Positions 18,160-27,376 of a DNA stretch of 64,000 nt are shown here, piece by piece. Source of the stretch: Chitinophagaceae bacterium UBA1931 (lineage in GTDB: Bacteria; Bacteroidota; Bacteroidia; Chitinophagales; Chitinophagaceae); assembly GCA_002337125.1 (NCBI GenBank), contig DDFJ01000004.1, forward strand, positions 496,001-560,000, written 5' to 3'. Position 1 is the first letter of the stretch. Every line of letters starts with the position of its first letter. The notes under the pieces were generated by a model. The model was not told the DNA's origin. It was given only the letters and a program-made list of their open reading frames with translations, and searched no databases. Position numbers and translations under genes: made by a program.

Positions 18160-18561
18160 ATGAAAACCATCATCAGAATCCTAATTACATTTATTGCTTT
18201 TGCAGCCAGTTTTTTCTTTATCTACTGGGTGCCTTTTGCTTTTATACCTGCTGCAAGAGAAACAGAAGTTATTCCAGCTCTTGTTGGTATTGCAGCGGGC
18301 ATCTTTGTGAGTATTTACACCTGGAAAAGAACCGGCAGCATATCTAACAGTCTTGCAGGTTCAATCTTAACCGGTGGAATTATTGTTGGTTCTATTTGCT
18401 TTATTGGAGGTTTTATTGGACCAATCATCTTTTACCCCGAATCAAATCTTGGTCCGCTTTTGGGTATTTTCATTACAGGCCCTATTGGATTTGTTGCCGG
18501 ACTAATTGGCGGCGGATTGTTCTGGATTATAAAAGAAAAGAAAGCCAAAAGGCTTTCTTAA
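18160..18561 (+). CDS. Small integral membrane protein, unknown
   Basis: 133 residues with four hydrophobic segments (roughly 5-30, 38-54, 62-90 and 96-125), glycine-rich in the last two, and a basic cytoplasmic end (KEKKAKRLS). No family recognised. A 9-bp hairpin AAGAAAGCC / GGCTTTCTT spans the last codons and the stop (18538-18559) but has no T-tract, so it may be a weak terminator or mRNA end structure. It converges on the GH39 gene. Confidence 0.6.
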   Translation: MKTIIRILITFIAFAASFFFIYWVPFAFIPAARETEVIPALVGIAAGIFVSIYTWKRTGSISNSLAGSILTGGIIVGSICFIGGFIGPIIFYPESNLGPLLGIFITGPIGFVAGLIGGGLFWIIKEKKAKRLS

Positions 18562-18585
18562 CACAGATATTATTTTATTGAACTT

Positions 18586-20178
18586 CTACAGCTTGATGAA
18601 ATTCAGCATCAGCACATCATTTTCACGGATGCTGATATTACGGTTAAACATACCTTTTGAATCGACGACAACTGTTTCAACACTTACCGGCTTGCCGCTG
18701 TTTTTTTGCTGAATAATTTCAACCTGCTGTTTTGAAAGTTGTGCAGGTTTGTTCATCATGATATAAGTTGTATACGCATCGTTTATTCCATAGCCAACTT
18801 TGTATGTTTCCAGTTTATATTTTCCTGCAGAAATTCCATTAACCTGTACCTGCACTGTTCCCTTTTCATTTGCGGGAAGATTGCGGATATAATAGCGTTG
18901 GTTATTTACGGAATCGCCCGGATGTGTATTGGTAAAGTCCCAGAAGAGTACCTGGAAATTTCCATTTTTGTTTTTACATGCCCATGATAAACTGTCGGTA
19001 TTCTGTAATTCTGTTTCACCTAATTTATTCAAGAGCTGAAATGAGTAATAAGCCGGTTTTTTAATTCCCTGGTAATTGAGTAATCCAAAACCTCCATGAA
19101 AAGGTGTAAAGCGTGGACCGGCTTCTTCAAAAATATCGGAGAACACCCAATACGACATCGAGTTTGCTGCATTACCCACCTGTTTAATTTTTTGCAGTAT
19201 GTAAGCAGCTTCATGGTAACTGTCGTGTATTGGGTCGGATGGTGTGTAAGATGAACTCCATTCTGTATAATGCAATTCAAGTTTGGGCATTGCAGAAGCT
19301 GCAATCTGTTTTCTTGAATTAAGAATATCTCCACTTACACTCCATTCATTTTTATCGAGAATGGTGCCATTGTTTCCAAACTCATCCAGGAAACCCTGTT
19401 TAACACCGTAGGTATGTGTTGAAATAAAATCGAGGGGTAAAGACTTTTGCTTGCAGAACTGGATCATTTCGGGCACCCATGCTGCACCTGCTGTTGCCGG
19501 CCCTCCTACCCTGTAATTGTTGTTTACAGATTTAATGGCTTTTACCGCATACTCATACAATTTAAAATATTCTTCCTGTGTGCCTGTCCAGAATGCGCCT
19601 TTAAGATTGGGTTCATTCCAAACTTCAAAATACCAGGTCTTTACTTCGTCTGCTCCGTACCGTTCGGTAAAATGTTTTGTAAGCTCAAAAATCAGATCGC
19701 CCCATTTCTGGTAATCTTTTGGAGGAGTCACATTTCCTCTCCACCAGAAAATTGTTTTATTACCACTTGCCAAAGCTGATGGCATAAACCCAAGTTCAAC
19801 AAATGGTTTCATCTTTATACTCAACAGATAATCGTACAATACATCGATGTACTGGAAATTATATTCCGGTTTGCCGTTTTTATCTTCCCTGTATACACCC
19901 ATATCATCGGTTAGCAAACCATGCATGCGGATGTATTTAAAGTCAATTTCTTTTTTCACCATTGCAAGTTGTTGTTGCCAATCGGCACGCAAACCTTCAT
20001 TTGCACGACCTGCGCCAATACATTCTTTAAACATGGTGTTGAACTGACCAGCAGTACTGTTATAATTCAGTTTAATTACTCTTTGTTTTTTTGTGGCTGA
20101 CTGTGCTTTACTGTTATATACATTAACCAGCGTGAAGCATGCGAATAAGGCAGCAAAGAGTGAAATCCGTTTTTTCAT
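18586..20178 (-). CDS. GH39-family glycoside hydrolase (beta-xylosidase-like), secreted
   Basis: 530 residues from the ATG at 20178, which gives a clean signal peptide (MKKRISLFAALFACFTLVNVY...KAQ); a longer frame upstream would bury it. The (beta/alpha)8 catalytic domain carries the clan A acid/base Glu189 in VWNEPNLKG and the nucleophile Glu306 in HYTEWSSSY. Other GH39 blocks are IRMHGLLTDDMGVY and the STHTYG loop. A C-terminal beta domain (about 410-530) follows. GH39 enzymes are retaining exo-glycosidases, classically acting on beta-xylosides or alpha-iduronides; the substrate here is not fixed by sequence. Export to periplasm or surface is expected. It stands alone, about 300 bases from the LytTR gene. 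Confidence 0.85.
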   Translation of the reverse strand: MKKRISLFAALFACFTLVNVYNSKAQSATKKQRVIKLNYNSTAGQFNTMFKECIGAGRANEGLRADWQQQLAMVKKEIDFKYIRMHGLLTDDMGVYREDKNGKPEYNFQYIDVLYDYLLSIKMKPFVELGFMPSALASGNKTIFWWRGNVTPPKDYQKWGDLIFELTKHFTERYGADEVKTWYFEVWNEPNLKGAFWTGTQEEYFKLYEYAVKAIKSVNNNYRVGGPATAGAAWVPEMIQFCKQKSLPLDFISTHTYGVKQGFLDEFGNNGTILDKNEWSVSGDILNSRKQIAASAMPKLELHYTEWSSSYTPSDPIHDSYHEAAYILQKIKQVGNAANSMSYWVFSDIFEEAGPRFTPFHGGFGLLNYQGIKKPAYYSFQLLNKLGETELQNTDSLSWACKNKNGNFQVLFWDFTNTHPGDSVNNQRYYIRNLPANEKGTVQVQVNGISAGKYKLETYKVGYGINDAYTTYIMMNKPAQLSKQQVEIIQQKNSGKPVSVETVVVDSKGMFNRNISIRENDVLMLNFIKL

Positions 20179-20505
20179 CGTTACTTTTTTGTTACAGTTA
20201 TAAAGTAAAATATGTATGGAATGTTTATGGAAGGAAATTGATTCGCCCTTTATGAAGAGGATGGATAAAATTACAGAAGTTGAGCATATGAACAGCATAT
20301 TAGATCGATATAAAAGAAATATCATAATTGCCGGGAAGAAAGGAAGACGGGCATAAGATGCAGTTATTTTCTATTGTCAGGTGGTGATATATGTTTCCAC
20401 GGAGTGGAAAGGAGGTAGTTAAGGTAGTTTTATTCCACCTTTTTAATTTTGTTTGCCGGGGGTAGCCCTTGTTGCTACTTCAGCTAAATTCCTTCAACAA
20501 TACTA
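20179..20505. other. Intergenic region between GH39 and LytTR genes
   Basis: About 330 bases. A purine-rich AAAGGAGGTAG at 20409-20419 looks like a Shine-Dalgarno but no start codon follows at useful distance. A weak five-bp hairpin (GTAGC/GCTAC) near 20463-20480 may lie at the end of the LytTR transcript. No gene recognised. Confidence 0.5.
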
Positions 20506-21198
20506 TTAAAATTTTTCAATAACCTCCCTATAACCTCTACCTATAGGGATAGAAATGCCATTTACTTCAGCTGATTCTGCCGTGTAAGATTCCAGCTTAT
20601 TCATTGAAATGATAAATGAGCGATGGATGCGTTTAAACATATTGCCCGGTAAAAGGTTCTCAATTTCATAAGTACTCATTCGTGATATAAACTCCTTCTT
20701 TGACGTAACAATTTTTATATACTCCCGTTGGCTTTCTATATACAAAATTTCAGAAAATAATATTTTTACTTTTTTCTTTTGCACAGTAAGGAAAAAGTAG
20801 TCTTTCACTTCAACAGCTTCAGCTATTGGCAGCTTTTTATGGTTGGTGACTTTTACTTTGTTTACAGCAATTAAGAAGCGTTCAAATTCAATGGGCTTAA
20901 GGAGATAATCTGTTACATCCAAGTCAAACCCGTCTACAGCATATTGGTGATAAGCAGTAGTGATAATAACTGCTGGCTTATTGATAAGTGTCTTTAGAAA
21001 AGTCATTCCTTTTAGTTTGGGTAAATGAATGTCTAAAAACATTAATTGTACTTCATTTGTTCGTAGCCATTCTGTTGCAAGTATGGCATCCTTAAAGCTG
21101 CCCTCTAATTGCAAAAAAGGCACTTGTGCTACATAGTCCGCTAATACTTTAACGGCAAGTGGCTCATCCTCTATTATTATGCATTTTATTTTAGACAT
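20506..21198 (-). CDS. LytTR-family response regulator
   Basis: 230 residues. Receiver domain (1-120) has the acidic pocket IIIEDEP, the phospho-acceptor Asp56 in LMFLDIHLPK, and the conserved Lys in YLLKPIEFE. The LytTR DNA-binding domain (about 130-230) shows ILYIESQREYIKIVTSKKEFISRMSTYEIE and FKRIHRSFIISMNKLE. It overlaps the sensor-kinase gene by 8 bases, so the two are coupled. LytTR regulators often act on adjacent transport or surface genes; the GH39 gene downstream and the hydrolase/DUF cluster upstream are candidates, but nothing in the sequence settles this. Confidence 0.93.
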   Translation of the reverse strand: MSKIKCIIIEDEPLAVKVLADYVAQVPFLQLEGSFKDAILATEWLRTNEVQLMFLDIHLPKLKGMTFLKTLINKPAVIITTAYHQYAVDGFDLDVTDYLLKPIEFERFLIAVNKVKVTNHKKLPIAEAVEVKDYFFLTVQKKKVKILFSEILYIESQREYIKIVTSKKEFISRMSTYEIENLLPGNMFKRIHRSFIISMNKLESYTAESAEVNGISIPIGRGYREVIEKF

Positions 21199-22234
21199 TG
21201 CTTGTTAAATTGATTCTTAAAGTTGATGTAAAAACAGCTTTCTCTTGCCCTACAGTCAAATCATAATCTTTATAGAGTAATTCCAGTTGCCTGCGCAAAT
21301 TAGAAAGCCCGATATTTTCTTTCACCTCTTGTGCAGTAATAGCTTCTTCAATTGAATTTTTTATAGTAAATAACAATTGATGATGCCTCACAGTAAGATT
21401 AATATCTACATACGGCTTGTTTCTTGTTTCTGAAACGCCATGTTTAAAGGCGTTTTCCACTAAAGGGATAAGCAAAAGAGGGGGCAAAGGTTGTTTTGAG
21501 TCCTCAATGTCGGCATTAAGTGTTACGAGCAGAGTATCGTCATAACGGAGTTTTTCAAGGGCAATATAATCAGTTATTATTTTCAATTCATCATCTATTG
21601 CTATAAAATTACCGCCTGTATCATACAACATAAAACGCAAAATTTTAGACAACCGCAAAATTGATTCAGGAGTCAGGTCGTTTTTTTCTCTTGCTAATGA
21701 ATATATATTGTTTAGTGTATTAAACAGGAAATGTGGATTTGTTTGGGATTTTAAATAGTTCAGTTCAGCTTCTTTTTTTTCTATCCTTAATTGATTGTTT
21801 TTTTCTCTAAGTCTAATGTTGTTGTATATGTTCCGTACTATTGCAAACAAAATGATATATGCAACACTAAATTGAGAATGAACCACTACACCTCTTAAAA
21901 ATGACAGATTCGGGGTATAATCAATATAAATACCTAATTGTATCCATAGTTGCCGCCAACCATATAATCCAAATGTATAAAATACGATAGCTATAAACAG
22001 GAACAAAAATGCCCGTTGATTATTCTTGCATGGCCACCTGAATAAGCGTAAAATTTTCTCAAAAAAGATGTAGTTAAGTACTGTAAGATAACTAACCAGG
22101 AAAATGCTATTGACAACTCTGCGTATAAAGGTTTCCCGGTATTCAAAAAATTCACCGAAAGAATACAACGACAAAAAGCCTAAGGCAGTGAATAAGTAAA
22201 ACCTAATTAGTTTATTATCTTTTTCCTTTTTCAT
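21191..22234 (-). CDS. LytS-type sensor histidine kinase
   Basis: 347 residues. The N-terminal part (about 1-140) has four hydrophobic segments and no extracytoplasmic sensor domain of size. A short coiled coil leads to the His_kinase domain with the phospho-acceptor His168 in SQTNPHFLFNTLNNIYSLA, the signature of LytS/YehU-type kinases. The ATPase part has PPLLLIPLVENAFKHGV (N box) and IGLSNLRRQLELLY. It is the first gene of the pair with the LytTR regulator. The signal is unknown. Confidence 0.92.
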   Translation of the reverse strand: MKKEKDNKLIRFYLFTALGFLSLYSFGEFFEYRETFIRRVVNSIFLVSYLTVLNYIFFEKILRLFRWPCKNNQRAFLFLFIAIVFYTFGLYGWRQLWIQLGIYIDYTPNLSFLRGVVVHSQFSVAYIILFAIVRNIYNNIRLREKNNQLRIEKKEAELNYLKSQTNPHFLFNTLNNIYSLAREKNDLTPESILRLSKILRFMLYDTGGNFIAIDDELKIITDYIALEKLRYDDTLLVTLNADIEDSKQPLPPLLLIPLVENAFKHGVSETRNKPYVDINLTVRHHQLLFTIKNSIEEAITAQEVKENIGLSNLRRQLELLYKDYDLTVGQEKAVFTSTLRINLTSNV

Positions 22235-22482
22235 CCCCGAGTTTGCACTATAAAAATACCCAAAACTTGCTTAGTCGCTTAAAAAGTCTATGAAAGGAAC
22301 ATTGGTGTCAACAAACTGCTTGATTCTGTAGATCAATTTCTTCGGAAATAAAACTTTGTTCTTCGTTTATCAACTCATTGAGATGATTTTGCCTTCTGTT
22401 TACGAGAACCCGTTTTTCGTTGACACAGCCCCTTTTTAGGATAACTATTTATTCAAATTTGCATCTGAATTCCTATTTGCTC

Positions 22483-23322
22483 ATGCAATTATTTCAAATC
22501 AATATAGACAAACATCATACTCTTAAGTGTTGCTTGTATAATGCTATGAACTCCGATAAAATAATAATTATTGTATCCGCTGCTGGAGTAGCTCAATCAT
22601 TTTATAAAAAAATTGCAGAGTTCTTTCAGGATAATAGCATTTCAACAATCACATTTGATTATACAGGGATTGGCAAATCATTGCATGGAAATATAAAAAA
22701 AGAAAATAGTAACCTGGCAAATTGGGGAAACAGAGATTTAGAAGCCGTAATCAAACATGTCATTGAAACATTTCCTCATCACAAAAAAATTCTCTTAGGT
22801 CACAGCATTGGTGGGCAATTAATCGGCTTAGCGCCATCCTCATGTATGGCAGATAAAATAATTCTTGTTGCGGTACAATCTGGCTATTGGAAATTTTGGA
22901 AAGGAGTTAGTAAAATAAGGATGTGTGTAAATTGGAATTTACTGGTTCCTGTACTTACAAAACTATTCGGGTACTTACCTTCTAAAAAAATCAGCAGAAT
23001 GGAGAACTTGCCCAAAAATGTAGCTGAAGAATGGGCTAAGTGGTGCAGGAGCAGCGATTATTTATTTTCCAGCTCTTCATACAATAATCTATATTTTGAC
23101 AGAATAAAATGCAAAATCACTTCCATAAGTATTGATGATGATTTTTTTGCTCCAAAAAAGTCTGTAGAGTGGTTAACTGCAAAATTTGAAAATGCGGGTA
23201 TAAAAAGGCTGCACTTTTCTTCTGAAAATTTTAATGCTTTAAAAATTGGGCATTTTTCATTGTTTACTGAAAAATTCAAGAGTAGTATTTGGGATATTTT
23301 ATTTGAAGAAGCTAAAAATTAG
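22483..23322 (+). CDS. Cytoplasmic alpha/beta hydrolase
   Basis: 279 residues from the ATG at 22483; a TTG 21 codons earlier is also in frame but gives an unlikely leader. The fold is alpha/beta hydrolase: oxyanion region IIIVSAAGVAQSFYKKIA, FDYTGIGKS strand-loop, and the nucleophile elbow ILLGHSIGGQLIG with Ser108. A late IKIGHFSLF carries the candidate catalytic His. It resembles the group annotated as predicted alpha/beta hydrolase COG4757; substrate unknown. It is the first gene of a co-directional AT-rich run (DUF4395, DUF4386, DUF6326), with only 5 bases to the next. Confidence 0.78.
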   Translation: MQLFQINIDKHHTLKCCLYNAMNSDKIIIIVSAAGVAQSFYKKIAEFFQDNSISTITFDYTGIGKSLHGNIKKENSNLANWGNRDLEAVIKHVIETFPHHKKILLGHSIGGQLIGLAPSSCMADKIILVAVQSGYWKFWKGVSKIRMCVNWNLLVPVLTKLFGYLPSKKISRMENLPKNVAEEWAKWCRSSDYLFSSSSYNNLYFDRIKCKITSISIDDDFFAPKKSVEWLTAKFENAGIKRLHFSSENFNALKIGHFSLFTEKFKSSIWDILFEEAKN

Positions 23323-23327
23323 GTGAA

Positions 23328-23987
23328 ATGAATCGAAACAAATATTTCGGTGAAATAGTTAAAGGTTACTCAATTCCTGTTTTAAACAATAGGGAAATTC
23401 GGGCTACTGCCGGAATTATGTTTCTGGCAGCTCTCATTTCTTTAGTGCTTATTTTGAGCGTAGGTAACTTTGTCCCTGTTAAATATGTTCTTTCCATCTT
23501 TGTACTTGAATTTTCTATTCGCTTATTTATAACACCAAAGCTTGCGCCACTTTTAATTATTGGCCGTTTTATCGTTAACAACCAAAATCCTGAATATGTT
23601 GGTGCCGCACAGAAAAAGTTTGCATGGTACATTGGGTTTGTAATATCCACAGTAATGTTTTTTCTGTTGGTAGTTTTTAATGCCTATAGTCCAATTACAG
23701 GAATTACCTGCTTTATTTGTTTAATCCTCATGTTTTTTGAATCAGCATTTGGGATTTGCCTGGGTTGTAAACTTTATGGCATTTTAAAAAAAGATAAAGC
23801 ACAATATTGCCCCGGGGAAATATGTGATACAAAACAGAAACATGAAATTCAAAAAATTTCAGGCAGCCAGCGATTTGTGCTTATAGGTTTGTTAGCCTTT
23901 CTCGTTTTGCTTTCCCTTGTTTTCAACAATAATTTTAAAGTAAAACCTCATAATCTTTTTCAAGAAAAGAAATATGAACACAAATAA
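23328..23987 (+). CDS. DUF4395 family membrane protein
   Basis: 219 residues with four to five membrane helices. The family block is VLEFSIRLFITPKLAPLL followed by the PEYVGAAQKKFAWYIGFVIS segment that I associate with DUF4395. The central cysteines in CFICLILMFFESAFGICLGCKLYGI (three Cys near the end) are also a family feature and might bind metal or form a disulfide (inference). A short cytoplasmic Cys pair (YCPGEICD) follows. Role unknown. It overlaps the DUF4386 gene by 14 bases, so the two are coupled. Confidence 0.78.
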   Translation: MNRNKYFGEIVKGYSIPVLNNREIRATAGIMFLAALISLVLILSVGNFVPVKYVLSIFVLEFSIRLFITPKLAPLLIIGRFIVNNQNPEYVGAAQKKFAWYIGFVISTVMFFLLVVFNAYSPITGITCFICLILMFFESAFGICLGCKLYGILKKDKAQYCPGEICDTKQKHEIQKISGSQRFVLIGLLAFLVLLSLVFNNNFKVKPHNLFQEKKYEHK

Positions 23988-24669
23988 AAATACAGCAAGA
24001 GTTGCAGGTCTTATTTACCTGATAGTAGTAATTACGGGAATGTTCAGCCTGGCTTATGTCCCCAAGAAGCTTATTGATTGGAATAATAGCACGGTAACAT
24101 TCAATAATATTGACGCTTCACCTTCTCTATTCCGGCTTGGTATTTACAGCAGTGTACTTTGCTATGTGACATTTACCTTTTTGCCACTTTTCTTATACAA
24201 ACTTTTAAGAACTGTTAATGAGTTTCAGGCAAGAGCAATGGTGATATTAGCTTTATTAAGTGTGCCCCTGTCGTTTAACAATTTGCAACATAAATATGCA
24301 GCACTAACACTCACTGGAAAAGTACCTTTTTTACAAAATATTTCAGCAGAAGACTTACAAAGTAAACTGATGTTTTCTCTTCATCAGTATAATGATGGGA
24401 TTTTGCTTACAACAGTGTTTTGGGGTCTTTGGCTTTTCCCTTTTGGGTTGCTGGTTTACAGGTCAGGCTTTATGCCGAAATTTTTAGGCGTTTTGTTGAT
24501 GCTGGGCTGCATTGGTTATTTAATAAATTTTACCGGAAATACTTTACTTGAAAATTACTACCAAATCGGGATAGGAAAATACATGGGCATGCTGCCGGCA
24601 TTTGCTGAAATCGGCACATGTTTTTGGCTGCTGTTTTTTGGTTTACAAAAAAAGAGAAATGGTAAGTAA
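23974..24669 (+). CDS. DUF4386 family membrane protein
   Basis: 231 residues and six predicted membrane helices. The N-terminal ARVAGLIYLIVVITGMFSLAYVP and the long hydrophobic repeats, with LHQYNDGILLTTVFWGLWLFPFGLLVYRSGFMPKFLGVLLMLG in the second half, match the DUF4386 pattern. Function unknown. It overlaps both neighbours (14 bases upstream, 11 downstream), so DUF4395, DUF4386 and DUF6326 form a tight operon. Confidence 0.82.
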   Translation: MNTNKNTARVAGLIYLIVVITGMFSLAYVPKKLIDWNNSTVTFNNIDASPSLFRLGIYSSVLCYVTFTFLPLFLYKLLRTVNEFQARAMVILALLSVPLSFNNLQHKYAALTLTGKVPFLQNISAEDLQSKLMFSLHQYNDGILLTTVFWGLWLFPFGLLVYRSGFMPKFLGVLLMLGCIGYLINFTGNTLLENYYQIGIGKYMGMLPAFAEIGTCFWLLFFGLQKKRNGK

Positions 24670-25078
24670 AAAATATCAATACGAAGATTTCAAAATCAAT
24701 GTAAAACTGGCGCTGTCAGCACTTTGGGTTTCCGTGATGTTTCTTTACATCTATGGTGACTATTTTGAATTATATGTTCCTGAAAAAGTCGCAGGTCTTC
24801 TAAACGGGCAAAACTTACTGAATACGCCTTATAAATTGCTTTTTGCAACAATTATTTTGACACTTTCTTCGCTGATGATTTTTCTTTCACTTTTGATCAA
24901 GCTAAAATGGAATAGAGTTTTAAATATTTCAATTGGCATATTTCTAACGCTGTTCACTTTGCTTGTGGGACTTTCATCTTTTACTGAATGGAGAACATTT
25001 TATGTGATGCTGGCATTTTTGGAAAGCATTATTACATCAATTATTGTGTGGAAGGCCTGGCACTGGCCGAAGAATTAA
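24659..25078 (+). CDS. DUF6326 family membrane protein
   Basis: 139 residues from the ATG at 24659, which removes a 19-residue Cys-rich extension lying inside the DUF4386 gene. Four hydrophobic helices. The start ALSALWVSVMFLYIYGDYFELYVP and the end LAFLESIITSIIVWKAWHWP match the DUF6326 pattern as I remember it. DUF6326 and DUF4386 genes often travel together; no function is known. Last gene of the coupled trio; about 100 bases separate it from the lipoprotein gene. Confidence 0.72.
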   Translation: MVSKKYQYEDFKINVKLALSALWVSVMFLYIYGDYFELYVPEKVAGLLNGQNLLNTPYKLLFATIILTLSSLMIFLSLLIKLKWNRVLNISIGIFLTLFTLLVGLSSFTEWRTFYVMLAFLESIITSIIVWKAWHWPKN

Positions 25079-25176
25079 GTATTCAGGTTGATAAAATACA
25101 ACTAAATAAACTGAAACAATTAATGAATTTAAAATCAATTATTCCCTCTACATAGCATATCTAAAATTTTAAAATA

Positions 25177-25554
25177 ATGAAACTACTTAGAACATCTCTT
25201 TTTATTGGATTAATCATTTTGCTTGTAGCCTCTTGCAAAAAATCAGATTCAGGCACTGATAATACTTATCCTAAACAAGTGAGTATAACTTACAAGGTTA
25301 GCAGTACAACAACTAATAGCCTTGTGTCAATAACTTATGATAATGAAACCGGAGGACTGACTACTGCTGATAATCCTGCATTACCATTCACGAAAACCAT
25401 TACAAAAACTGTGAACAAATACAACATTATAACTCTTGGATATTTTGTTAATCCTGCGCAAACCGTAAAGCTGGAAATATTAGTTAATAACCAGGTTGTA
25501 AAGTCTCAAGTATATACTAACCCAAACTCTACAGTGTCATATACTTTTCAATAA
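25177..25554 (+). CDS. Small lipoprotein with an MmpS-like beta fold
   Basis: 125 residues. A signal peptide ends in the lipobox LLVASC with Cys20 as the lipidation site. The mature part is a single small beta-rich domain: KQVSITYKVSSTTTNSLVSITYDNETGG, then TKTITKTVNKYNIITLGYF and TVKLEILVNNQVVKSQVY. The pattern resembles the MmpS-type accessory fold, which is inference from strand layout only. Function unknown. It precedes a second lipoprotein hydrolase gene by 43 bases. Confidence 0.65.
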   Translation: MKLLRTSLFIGLIILLVASCKKSDSGTDNTYPKQVSITYKVSSTTTNSLVSITYDNETGGLTTADNPALPFTKTITKTVNKYNIITLGYFVNPAQTVKLEILVNNQVVKSQVYTNPNSTVSYTFQ

Positions 25555-25597
25555 AAACTAAAACTGGGATTAATACTAAGAACAAAAAATACATATC

Positions 25598-26632
25598 ATG
25601 AAAAAATCATTCACGATTTATTTAACCTTCATCATCATTTCAGTATTCTCTTTTTCCTGTAGTAAAGAAAGATATATTGATGCTCCCGGAAACTTAGTGC
25701 CAAAAACGGTTGAGCAGAATTCTGCCTTGCCTTCAATTTCAGTTAACGGTGCGTTGCTGCATTCCGAAGCTTTTGGTCCAGAGGACAGCACATTAATTAT
25801 ATGTATTCATGGCGGGCCTGGCGGCGACTACCGTTACATGCTTAATTGCAAAACCCTCGCAACAAAAGGTTATAGAGTCGTGTTTTACGATCAAAGAGGA
25901 GCCGGACTTTCCCAAAGATTCTCCAAAAGTTGGTATAAATCCCAAGGCAGGGATGCAATTAATAGAATATTTTATGATGAATTAAGAGGCGTGATAGCCC
26001 ATTATAAAACATCTGCTTCACAAAAAGTAATTCTAATAGGTCAGTCCTGGGGAGCCATGTTGGCTACGGGATACACTGGCAAATATCCAAATGAGATAAA
26101 TGGCTTAATTGTTGCCGAGCCGGGTGGGCTAAAATGGAATGATGTGGTTGACTATGTTTCTGAATCAAGATCGTTTAAATTATGGGGAGAAACTTTAAAT
26201 GATGCCACATATATCGACCAGTTTATGACTGGTAAAGAAGCCCAGCACGAAATCTTAGATTACAAAGCTGGCTTGATGGGTACTACAAATGCAATAGTTG
26301 GCGATTTAGGTTCTGATTTAGGTAATAATGCCCCGCCTTATGTTGCTTCCCGAACTGGTGCCGTTGTAAATGCGGCATCATACGAATTAGGACAAGATAC
26401 CAAACCTGATTTTTCAGCAGGCATCAACTTGTTTTCAAAAAAAGTCTTGTTCGTCTACAGTAGCAATAACAAAGCATATCCTGACAGTTGGGTTTCAAGG
26501 ATTGCTGCTGCTTATCCAAACAAAGAAATTTTTAAAGCGCAGGGAGTAGGTCACTCAGGAATGTTTGATCAGGTGAATTTCTGGACAACGACTATGGAAC
26601 CAAAAGTTATTTCTTACATACAATCATTATAA
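25598..26632 (+). CDS. Lipoprotein alpha/beta hydrolase (proline iminopeptidase-like, S33)
   Basis: 344 residues. Signal peptide with lipobox FSFSC (Cys21), so the enzyme is tethered in the envelope. The S33 layout is clear: oxyanion loop IHGGPGGDYRY, YDQRGAGLSQR, and nucleophile elbow ILIGQSWGAMLATGY with Ser150; a late GVGHSGMFD supplies the candidate His. Proline iminopeptidases remove N-terminal proline, but surface-anchored relatives may act on other esters or amides. It is followed 5 bases later by a predicted barrel protein. Confidence 0.78.
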   Translation: MKKSFTIYLTFIIISVFSFSCSKERYIDAPGNLVPKTVEQNSALPSISVNGALLHSEAFGPEDSTLIICIHGGPGGDYRYMLNCKTLATKGYRVVFYDQRGAGLSQRFSKSWYKSQGRDAINRIFYDELRGVIAHYKTSASQKVILIGQSWGAMLATGYTGKYPNEINGLIVAEPGGLKWNDVVDYVSESRSFKLWGETLNDATYIDQFMTGKEAQHEILDYKAGLMGTTNAIVGDLGSDLGNNAPPYVASRTGAVVNAASYELGQDTKPDFSAGINLFSKKVLFVYSSNNKAYPDSWVSRIAAAYPNKEIFKAQGVGHSGMFDQVNFWTTTMEPKVISYIQSL

Positions 26633-26637
26633 CAACT

Positions 26638-27321
26638 ATGAAATCTTTCACTATTAAATCAATAATTATAATTGCTGTTTTTTCACTCTTACAAAATAAA
26701 ATTTCTGCACAGGTTATAAACTGGAAAAAAAATTCAAAACAAAATAAACATCTTTTACATATTAATTCAGGAGGAGAATATGGCATAACAGCCGGCATAG
26801 GTTATCATCGTTTAGTGCCTGCAAAAAAAAATCCATTATGGCTTGGCGGCGAATTTTCTATGCCACTAGGAAACGAATTAGCAGATGATTTAAAGGTGAA
26901 GTTAGGTGCACAAATAAGGCTTGCTGCATTCAATTATTTTCAATTTTCGGCAAGGGTACAGGGTGTATCAAGGCGTTATCACAATCAGTCCGTTACACTT
27001 TTCAATTTTGGAAGTGATTTTGCCGGAACGCTGGGCTATTATCGAAAACATTGGTTTTTGGGAGTTGAAGCAGGTTTTGATAAAGCTATAGTTACACATT
27101 TTAAACACAGTGATTGGTACAAAAACAATATTTACGATAATGTGCAGGATGGCTGGTATGAGCCTGCAACCGGAGGCAATTTTTATTATGGATTGCAGGG
27201 AGGCTATTCAATTAAAAAAACAGATATCACTCTTAAAGCCGGGAAGCTGTTACAACAGGATTTTCAATCACAGCCATTGCTACCTTTTTTTGGGCAATTA
27301 GGTTTGAATTTTAGATTTTAA
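26638..27321 (+). CDS. Predicted outer-membrane beta-barrel protein
   Basis: 227 residues with a signal peptide (IIIIAVFSLLQNKISAQ). The rest alternates amphipathic strands with aromatic ends and tight turns, for example GGEYGITAGIGYHRLV, KLGAQIRLAAFNYFQFSARVQGVSR and FFGQLGLNFRF, whose terminal Phe fits BAM recognition of barrel proteins. No known family is recognised. It lies between the lipoprotein hydrolase and a second barrel-like gene. Confidence 0.6.
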   Translation: MKSFTIKSIIIIAVFSLLQNKISAQVINWKKNSKQNKHLLHINSGGEYGITAGIGYHRLVPAKKNPLWLGGEFSMPLGNELADDLKVKLGAQIRLAAFNYFQFSARVQGVSRRYHNQSVTLFNFGSDFAGTLGYYRKHWFLGVEAGFDKAIVTHFKHSDWYKNNIYDNVQDGWYEPATGGNFYYGLQGGYSIKKTDITLKAGKLLQQDFQSQPLLPFFGQLGLNFRF

Positions 27322-27376
27322 AATGAACGCTATATATTTCTCTATTTTATTGAACAGTTTAAAATTGATATAAAAA

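Noticed and set aside
18538..18559. 9-bp hairpin at the end of the small membrane protein gene
   Set aside because: No T-tract follows, so it was not called a terminator.
20409..20419. AAAGGAGGTAG, Shine-Dalgarno-like
   Set aside because: No start codon lies 5-12 bases downstream.
22311..22448. A 46-codon minus-strand open stretch (…NHLNELINEEQSF…) in the gap before the alpha/beta hydrolase
   Set aside because: It looks coding-like, but has no ATG and no family match and is closed by stops at both ends. Perhaps the remnant of a gene; not strong enough to annotate.
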